From assembly GCA_041743835.1 (NCBI GenBank), contig JBGTLW010000110.1:1-12491 (forward strand): DNA of 12,491 nt, given 5' to 3'. The notes below the pieces were generated by a model, which was not told where the DNA came from, did no database searches, and was given only the letters and a program-made list of their open reading frames with translations. The DNA is from JBGTLW01 sp041743835 (GTDB lineage Bacteria; Planctomycetota; Phycisphaerae; Phycisphaerales; Phycisphaeraceae). The position numbers and the translations under genes are program-made. Of this stretch, positions 8,542 to 12,491 are shown piece after piece; position 1 is the stretch's first letter; each line of letters begins with the position of its first letter.

Positions 8542-8655
8542 GGTGACTGAGCTTTAGGATCGGTGGATGGTAGGCGGCGGATGCCCGGTGCGGTGACCGG
8601 TCCCGGCAAAGCCCCCGGAACTCAGGTGGATCATGTCGCACAGCATCAGCACATC

Positions 8656-8679
8656 ATATCGGTTCCGGCGAACCGATAT
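8656..8679. repeat. Perfect 10-bp inverted repeat between recR and rpoN
   Basis: ATATCGGTTC (8656-8665) and GAACCGATAT (8670-8679) are perfect reverse complements around a 4-nt CGGC spacer. On the minus strand it lies 102 nt after the recR stop and 114 nt before the rpoN start. There is no U-tract on either side. It could be a recR terminator, an RNA processing signal or a DNA operator for rpoN. The remainder of 8542-8781 shows no gene and no clear promoter. Confidence 0.55.
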
Positions 8680-8781
8680 TCTGCGGCTGCGGGCTACGGG
8701 CTACGTCACGGCAGTGCTTGTGTTTAGTTTTGCTTGAGCATCAGGCCCGATGCCGCACGCATTGCATGCGATTTCGCGGGG

Positions 8782-9414
8782 CTATCCGCGGTCGGCCATG
8801 CTGCGTCGGCCGTGGATCGCGTCGGCGAGGACGGCCTTGCCCACCTTCTCGATGGACGTGTTGGCGGGCACGCCACGGGCCAGCCGCGTGACCTTGACGC
8901 CAAGGTCGTGGAGCTTGTCCGCGAGGTAAAGGGCTGTGCCGTCGCCCTCGAGTGTCGGGTTGGTCGCGAGGATGACCTCGGTGATGACGGGGTAGTACGG
9001 ATTGCCCCGGCCGCCCTCGGTGATCCGCCGGACCAGGGCCTCGATGTTCAGGTCGCCGGGGCCCACGGCATCGAGCGGTGCGAGCCGACCCATGAGCACG
9101 TGGTAGCTGCCGCGATAGGCGCCGGTCTGCTCCATCGTGATGACATCGGTGGGCTGTTCGACGACGAGGATCGTGGTTTGATCGCGCTTGGCATCGGTGA
9201 CGATGGCGCAGGGGTCGGACTCCGAGACGTGGCCGGTGACCGAGCAGACCTTGAGGTTCGACCGGAAGTCGCGGATGGCTTGTGCCAGCGCCAGGGTGTC
9301 GGCCTCGGGCTGCTTGAGCAGGTGGAAGGCGATGCGCTCGGCCGACCGCTTGCCGAGGCCCGGCAGGGTGGCCAGCCTTTCGAGCAGCCGTTGATACGCG
9401 GGTGCGTGGTTCAT
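8782..9414 (-). CDS. recR: Recombination mediator RecR, with degenerate zinc finger
   Basis: A protein of 210 residues (E. coli RecR is about 200). With RecO and RecF it loads RecA on SSB-coated single-stranded gaps. In order: N-terminal helix-hairpin-helix 'LPGLGKRSAERIAFHLL' (17-33); zinc-finger region (57-76); TOPRIM domain with 'VVEQPTDVITMEQTGAYRG' (84-102), 'YHVLMGRLAPLDAVGP' (104-119) and 'EVILATNPTLEGDGTALYL' (146-164); C-terminal 'VTRLARGVPA' (175-184). The finger reads C-S-V-T (57-60) and C-A-I-V (69-72), so the second Cys of each CxxC pair is replaced by Thr60 and Val72. The codons read cleanly, without a frameshift. The start at 9414 is chosen because homology begins at 'YQRLLERLATLPG'. 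A longer in-frame extension upstream has no family similarity. The ybaB/ebfC gene that often precedes recR is absent; the next gene upstream is the divergent BMC operon. Confidence 0.96.
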   Translation of the reverse strand: MNHAPAYQRLLERLATLPGLGKRSAERIAFHLLKQPEADTLALAQAIRDFRSNLKVCSVTGHVSESDPCAIVTDAKRDQTTILVVEQPTDVITMEQTGAYRGSYHVLMGRLAPLDAVGPGDLNIEALVRRITEGGRGNPYYPVITEVILATNPTLEGDGTALYLADKLHDLGVKVTRLARGVPANTSIEKVGKAVLADAIHGRRSMADRG

Positions 9415-9540
9415 GCGTGAGGGCTCAAGAGCAGGTGCGGGTGGGCGTCGCCAGCAGCAGACGAAGGCCAATATGTTGCGACATGGTACACACAAGGTGT
9501 GACCAAGGCGGGGCGAGCTCCGTAAAGGCATATTTACCAC

Positions 9541-9586
9541 GATATTACGATAAATAATGAAAGTTTATGAAAAATTATGAAAAGTT
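9541..9586. repeat. AT-rich island with 10-bp phased ATGA repeats upstream of the BMC operon
   Basis: In a GC-rich setting, 9541-9586 is strongly AT-rich and divides into decamers. ATGA begins at 9557, 9567 and 9577 exactly, ACGA occupies the same phase at 9547, and ATGA recurs at 9597. The units approximate A-T/A-T-A-T-G-A-A-A-A. A-tracts spaced by one helical turn are known to bend DNA. It lies in the 208-bp divergent region between recR and pduL, just before the candidate pduL promoter, so an upstream activating, UP-element or regulator-binding role is inferred. Confidence 0.6.
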
Positions 9587-9615
9587 TTGCAATCTCATGA
9601 TCGGTTTGGTACACT
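9587..9615 (+). promoter_or_regulatory. Candidate promoter of the BMC operon
   Basis: TTGCAA (9587-9592) and TACACT (9610-9615) are separated by 17 nt. The predicted start falls about 9621-9623, almost on the pduL ATG at 9623. This would give a leaderless or nearly leaderless mRNA, consistent with the absence of a Shine-Dalgarno there. If translation instead starts at the TTG at 9587, this promoter call is wrong. Confidence 0.4.
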
Positions 9616-9622
9616 TTTATGC

Positions 9623-10318
9623 ATGATAGCTACCTCTGGCCTCTCGCGAGATCAAGTTGAACGGGCTGTCCGGCAGGTCCTGCGGGATCGGCTCGCGGGG
9701 GCGGTGCCCCAGTATTTTCAGCCAAACAAGCACGCCGGCGGACCCAACCCGCTGGTGGTCAACGTCTCAGCCCGTCACGTCCACGTCACCCAGCAGCACC
9801 TCGAACAACTCTTTGGCCCGGGGACGCAATTGACCAAGCTCAAGGACCTATACCAGGTCGGAGAGTTTGCATCTGAGCAGCAGGTCAACGTCTTCGGCCC
9901 ACGCAACCGCATGATCCCCAACGTGCGGATCCTCGGCCCGTGCCGGGATTACTCACAGGTTGAGCTGTCCTACACCGACGCGATCTTCCTCGGCATGAAC
10001 ATCCCGCTGGGCGTGTCGGGCAAGCACGACAACACGCCGGGCTGTGTCATCGTCGGGCCTCACGGCGCGGTGAACCTCGACCGCGGATTAATCCGGCCGC
10101 AGCGACACGTCCACATGGGACCAGCCGACCTCGCCCACTTCGGCGTGCGTGATGGCGACCAGATGAAGCTGAAGATCGAAGGGCGGTGTGGCCTGGTGTT
10201 TGACAATGTATTGGTGCGCGAGCACCCCAAGGTCAAGCTCGAAGTCCACATCGACACCGATGAGGGCAACGCTTGCCACCTCTCGTCCGCAACAGGTATG
10301 ACGTTACTCAAAGACTGA
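9623..10318 (+). CDS. pduL: PduL-type phosphate propanoyl/acetyltransferase of a microcompartment
   Basis: A protein of 231 residues that exchanges the CoA of acetyl- or propionyl-CoA for phosphate, recycling CoA inside the compartment lumen. Residues 6-25 form an amphipathic helix (hydrophobic V12, A15, V16, V19, L20, L24 on one face). A Pro/Gly-rich linker (29-43) follows, the layout of an encapsulation peptide. The catalytic core has 'VNVSARHVHVT' (46-56; His52, His54), 'QVNVFGPRNR' (87-96), 'VELSYTDAIFLGM' (113-125; Glu114), 'GVSGKHDNTPG' (130-140), 'RPQRHVHMGPADL' (158-170; His162, His164) and 'EVHIDTDEGNA' (207-217; His209). These His and Glu residues match the zinc ligands known for PduL. 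The ATG at 9623 is chosen because it precedes the helix directly. A TTG at 9587 in the same frame would add 12 residues. The downstream BMC-H gene begins 59 nt after the stop. Confidence 0.95.
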   Translation: MIATSGLSRDQVERAVRQVLRDRLAGAVPQYFQPNKHAGGPNPLVVNVSARHVHVTQQHLEQLFGPGTQLTKLKDLYQVGEFASEQQVNVFGPRNRMIPNVRILGPCRDYSQVELSYTDAIFLGMNIPLGVSGKHDNTPGCVIVGPHGAVNLDRGLIRPQRHVHMGPADLAHFGVRDGDQMKLKIEGRCGLVFDNVLVREHPKVKLEVHIDTDEGNACHLSSATGMTLLKD

Positions 10319-10377
10319 CCCGGTTCGTTAACCAAGTACAGAGGACGAGAATCATCGTCCACACAAGGAGCTACGCG

Positions 10378-10668
10378 ATGGCACAACCCGCATTAGGCAT
10401 GATCGAAACCAAAGGAATCGTCCCGCTGATGGAAGCGGTGGACGCGATGCTCAAGGCCGCGAACGTGGAGATGATCGGCTGGGACAAGGTCGGTTCCGGG
10501 CTGGTCACCGGCTTTGTCATCGGCGATGTCGCCGCGGTGAAGGCCGCGGTCGATGCAGGCGCCGCCGCCGCCGGCCGGATCGGCGAGGTGTTTGGCGTGC
10601 ACGTGATCGCCCGCCCGCACGATGAGCTTGTCGCTGTGCTGCCCAAGAAGAAGTCCGCCTCCAAGTAA
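10378..10668 (+). CDS. BMC-H microcompartment shell protein 1
   Basis: A 96-residue single-domain shell protein (PF00936 fold). Six copies form a hexagonal tile with a central pore. Features are 'ALGMIETKGIVPLMEAVDAMLKAA' (5-28, shown here in part as ALGMIETKG), the pore loop 'KVGSG' (37-41, the PduA-like pattern), 'GDVAAVKAAVDAGAAAAGRIG' region (49-69) and 'VIARPHDEL' (76-84). The last eight residues are a basic 'KKKSASK'-type tail not needed for the fold. The ATG at 10378 follows AAGGAG (10365-10370) by 7 nt, an ideal spacing. The frame is open further upstream into pduL, but the homology starts at this Met. A GC-rich hairpin follows the stop before the second shell gene. Confidence 0.96.
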   Translation: MAQPALGMIETKGIVPLMEAVDAMLKAANVEMIGWDKVGSGLVTGFVIGDVAAVKAAVDAGAAAAGRIGEVFGVHVIARPHDELVAVLPKKKSASK

Positions 10669-10679
10669 CCCCCCAAACC

Positions 10680-10702
10680 GCCCGTGGCCGCGCGCCACGG
10701 GC
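10680..10702. other. Intercistronic stem-loop between two shell genes
   Basis: GCCCGTGGC (10680-10688) and GCCACGGGC (10694-10702) form a perfect 9-bp GC-rich stem with a 5-nt CGCGC loop. It starts 12 nt after the stop of shell gene 1 and ends 8 nt before the AGGAG (10711-10715) of shell gene 2. There is no U-tract, so partial termination, RNase protection or processing to set shell-protein ratios is more likely than full termination. This role is inferred. Confidence 0.6.
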
Positions 10703-10722
10703 TAAACGCCAGGAGCTTAAAG

Positions 10723-10983
10723 ATGGCTGCATTAGGCATGATTGAAACCCGTGGCCAGGTCGGTCTGGTCGAAGCGACCGACGCGATGTGCAAGGCCGCA
10801 GACGTGGAGTTTGTGAAAACCATCCCGATCGGCGGTGCGTATGTCGCTGTGATCGTGAAGGGTGATGTCGGCTCGGTGAAGGCGGCGGTCGATGCCGGTG
10901 CCGCAGCCGCCGGCCGCGTCGGCGAGCTCGTCGCTGCGCACGTCATCCCGCGCCCGCACGACTCGCTGCTCAATAACTTCTAA
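10723..10983 (+). CDS. BMC-H microcompartment shell protein 2
   Basis: An 86-residue minimal BMC-H domain, ending almost at the fold boundary like EutM. Features are 'AALGMIETRGQVGLVEATDA' (2-21), the pore loop 'IPIGGAY' (34-40), 'KGDVGSVKAAVDAG' (46-59), 'GRVGELVAAHVIPRPHDSL' (64-82) and a short 'LNNF' tail. The pore loop differs from shell proteins 1 and 3 (KVGSG). It lacks the lysine, has Pro-Ile-Gly-Gly and is followed by a bulky Tyr, so pore chemistry should differ. The ATG at 10723 has AGGAG at 10711-10715, spacing 7 nt. A GTG-led extension to 10684 would read through the intercistronic hairpin and has no homology. A 78-bp gap precedes the kinase gene. Confidence 0.96.
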   Translation: MAALGMIETRGQVGLVEATDAMCKAADVEFVKTIPIGGAYVAVIVKGDVGSVKAAVDAGAAAAGRVGELVAAHVIPRPHDSLLNNF

Positions 10984-11061
10984 AGCACCCCCAGCGATCT
11001 GGCTTCGCGTGGTCGGCCCCGGGGCTGCGTTGGTTCGATCATGGGTAGCTGACCATTTGCC

Positions 11062-12249
11062 ATGCTCATCCTCATCGCCAATCTCGGCTCCACCAGCTTC
11101 AAGTACAAGCTCTACGACATGCCGTCGGAGCGGGTGCTTGCGGTCGGCGCGAGCGACCGGATCGGGCTGGGCGATAGCGCGTGGGACGTGACAGCAGGCC
11201 AAGCCACGCAGGCGGGCACGGCCGACCTGCCGGACCACGCGGCGGCCGTCGAACTGCACCTGGGCAAGCTGGTGGAGCTAAGCGTCATCGCGTCGATCGA
11301 AGCCGTTGAAGCGATCGGCTTCAAGGCGGTGCATGGCGGCCCCATCAGCGGCGCGGTGGAAGTGGACAGCGGGGTGCTGGCGACGATGGAGCGTATGATC
11401 CCGCTGGCCCCGGCTCACAACCCACCCTACATCGCTGCCATGCGGAGCTTCCGCGAAAAGCTGCCCCACGTCGCGCAGGTGGCCGCGTTCGAGACCGCGT
11501 TCCACCAGTCGATACCCAAGGCCAGGCAGGTGTACGGCATCCCACACGAGTGGATGGAGAAGCACGGCATCCGGCGCTACGGCTTCCATGGCGCTTCCCA
11601 CCGCTACATCAGCGAACGCCTCGCGCAGCTCGTCGGCCCGATGCACAACAGCATCAGCCTCCACTTGGGCGGCTCCTGCTCCATCTGCGCGATCGACTCG
11701 GGCGATTCGGTGGCCAACAGCTTCGGCACCACACCACAGACCGGCGTGTTCCACAACAACCGCGTGGGCGATTTCGATACCTTCGCCATCCCCGCGCTGA
11801 TGAACGCGGGGCTCGACCTGGACACAATCCTCCATGGCCTGTCGAAGCAGGGCGGTCTGCTCGGCATCAGTGGCGTCAGCAACGATCTGCGTGAGGTCGA
11901 GGCCGCGGCTCAGAGGGGCGACGAGCGGGCGAACCTCGCGATTGATGCCTTTGTGGAGTCGTGTCGGCACTATGTCGGTGCTTACCTCGCGGTGCTCAAC
12001 GGGGCGGACGCAATCGCGTTCACCGGCGGCATCGGCCAGCACTCCCACATCATCCGTGAAGCGGTTTGTCGTGACATGGACTTTGCGGGGATCAAGCTCG
12101 ACAGGCTCAAAAATGAGTATGCCGATGGCCGCAGAGAAACACGGATCGACGCGGCCGACTCCAAGACGCAGATCTGGGTCCTGCCCACCAACGAAGAACT
12201 CATCGTCGCCCGCCAGACCTACCAACTGTTGCAGCAACAACCAGCCTGA
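11062..12249 (+). CDS. ackA: Acetate kinase family protein of the microcompartment operon
   Basis: A protein of 395 residues (family about 400). It is expected to convert acyl-phosphate from PduL plus ADP to the free acid and ATP. Family motifs: 'IANLGSTSFKYKLYD' (5-19; Asn7), 'FKAVHGG' (87-93), 'PLAPAHNPP' (114-122; His119), 'AAFETAFHQSIP' (141-152), 'RRYGFHGASHRYI' (171-183), 'LHLGGSCSICAI' (200-211), 'NNRVGDFD' (232-239; Arg234), 'IAFTGGIGQHS' (318-328) and 'LPTNEEL' (374-380). Compared with the Methanosarcina enzyme from memory, its Arg91 is Lys88 here, its Asp148 is Glu144, and the phosphate loop HLGNGGS is two residues shorter. These are conservative changes in an otherwise complete protein, so activity is likely but substrate preference may differ. 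The ATG at 11062 lacks a clear Shine-Dalgarno. The gap 10984-11061 holds a GCCCCGGGGC palindrome (11016-11025) of unknown role. Confidence 0.93.
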   Translation: MLILIANLGSTSFKYKLYDMPSERVLAVGASDRIGLGDSAWDVTAGQATQAGTADLPDHAAAVELHLGKLVELSVIASIEAVEAIGFKAVHGGPISGAVEVDSGVLATMERMIPLAPAHNPPYIAAMRSFREKLPHVAQVAAFETAFHQSIPKARQVYGIPHEWMEKHGIRRYGFHGASHRYISERLAQLVGPMHNSISLHLGGSCSICAIDSGDSVANSFGTTPQTGVFHNNRVGDFDTFAIPALMNAGLDLDTILHGLSKQGGLLGISGVSNDLREVEAAAQRGDERANLAIDAFVESCRHYVGAYLAVLNGADAIAFTGGIGQHSHIIREAVCRDMDFAGIKLDRLKNEYADGRRETRIDAADSKTQIWVLPTNEELIVARQTYQLLQQQPA

Positions 12250-12339
12250 CTGAAATCCACCGCGTAGGTGGCACGAATTGCACCCACTGCTCACAACGTT
12301 CACCGGCGCACACAAACGCCCATACAAGGAAGCCTCACC

Positions 12340-12491
12340 ATGGCACAGCAAGCAATCGGCATGATCGAAACCAAGGGCCTGATCCCCGTGATCGAGGCGG
12401 CAGACGCGGCGCTCAAGGCCGCCAACGTCACGTTTGTCCGGCAGGACAAAGTCGGCAGCGGCCTCGCAGCGATCACGGTGCAGGGCGATGT
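12340..12491 (+). CDS. BMC-H microcompartment shell protein 3 (N-terminal 50 residues, cut by right edge)
   Basis: The visible part begins 'MAQQAIGMIETKGLIPVIE', continues 'AADAALKAANVTFVRQDKVG' and ends 'SGLAAITVQGDV' at the window edge. It is the first half of a BMC-H domain with the pore loop 'KVGSG' at 37-41, as in shell protein 1. By eye it is closer to shell protein 1 than to 2, so it is probably a tandem paralogue of it. AAGGA (12326-12330) precedes the ATG by 9 nt. The 90-bp gap after the kinase holds only a weak CCACC/GGTGG hairpin (12257-12271). Whether the C-terminus carries an extension cannot be seen. Confidence 0.93.
   Translation, partial: MAQQAIGMIETKGLIPVIEAADAALKAANVTFVRQDKVGSGLAAITVQGD

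Noticed and set aside
7129..8550. Long plus-strand frame antisense to rpoN
   Set aside because: It is the complement of a clearly conserved sigma-54 gene; its Val/Gly/Asp/Arg-rich translation is a GC-codon artefact without motifs.
9607..9622. Sigma-54 (-24/-12) promoter before pduL
   Set aside because: TTGGTAC and TATGC resemble the two elements, but GG and GC are 11 nt apart where 10 is required, the -12 element is poor, and transcription would start inside the coding region.
11041..11056. Imperfect 16-bp palindrome ATGGGTAGCTGACCAT before the kinase gene
   Set aside because: Only 12 of 16 positions are symmetric, and its place inside an operon gives no independent reason to call an operator.
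12257..12271. CCACC-GCGTA-GGTGG hairpin after the kinase gene
   Set aside because: A 5-bp stem is expected by chance in GC-rich DNA and it has no U-tract.
12269..12281. Sigma-54 promoter before shell gene 3 (TGGCAC...TTGC)
   Set aside because: The two elements are separated by only 3 nt instead of 5, a spacing sigma-54 does not tolerate.

Overview
The window looks like chromosomal DNA of a planctomycete, most likely of the Phycisphaerae type. This is inferred, not proven. The coding DNA is GC-rich. A 'CxxC-x-YDLRG...CPECG' zinc-ribbon protein and a very large exported protein with PQQ-type beta-propeller repeats are both styles common in that phylum. The right end carries a bacterial microcompartment (BMC) gene set of the kind described in Planctomycetes and Verrucomicrobia. 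I saw no rRNA, tRNA, CRISPR array, insertion sequence or phage gene.

Layout, left to right. Positions 1-646 (minus) hold the N-terminal 215 residues of a PfkB-family sugar kinase, running off the left edge through a 12-bp tandem repeat that encodes a Pro/Gly/Ala-rich insert. Divergent from it, 734-4990 (plus) encodes a 1418-residue secreted protein with two PQQ-like propellers flanking a helical-repeat region. glyA (serine hydroxymethyltransferase, 5136-6422, plus) follows with its own candidate promoter. Next is a small, lower-GC membrane protein with a C-terminal zinc ribbon (6457-6900, plus). It converges on rpoN (sigma-54, 6961-8541, minus), with a strong hairpin between them. recR (8782-9414, minus) lies upstream of rpoN and is separated from it by 240 bp containing a perfect 10-bp inverted repeat. 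recR is unusual in keeping only two of the four zinc-finger cysteines.

The BMC operon starts at 9623 (plus): pduL phosphotransacylase, BMC-H shell protein 1, BMC-H shell protein 2, an acetate-kinase-family protein, and the start of BMC-H shell protein 3, cut by the right edge. PduL exchanges acyl-CoA for acyl-phosphate and recycles CoA. An acetate kinase then makes ATP and the free acid. The BMC-H hexamers tile the shell. In characterised planctomycete relatives this module belongs to L-fucose/L-rhamnose (lactaldehyde) breakdown. The aldolase, aldehyde dehydrogenase and pentameric vertex proteins expected for that pathway are not in this window and would have to lie to the right.

The 208-bp divergent region between recR and pduL is the most striking non-coding stretch. 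It has an AT-rich island with 'ATGA' recurring exactly every 10 bp, followed by a sigma-70-like promoter whose predicted start site is almost at the pduL ATG, suggesting a leaderless or nearly leaderless message. The kinase of the operon is a divergent acetate-kinase homologue with conservative changes at two normally invariant catalytic positions.
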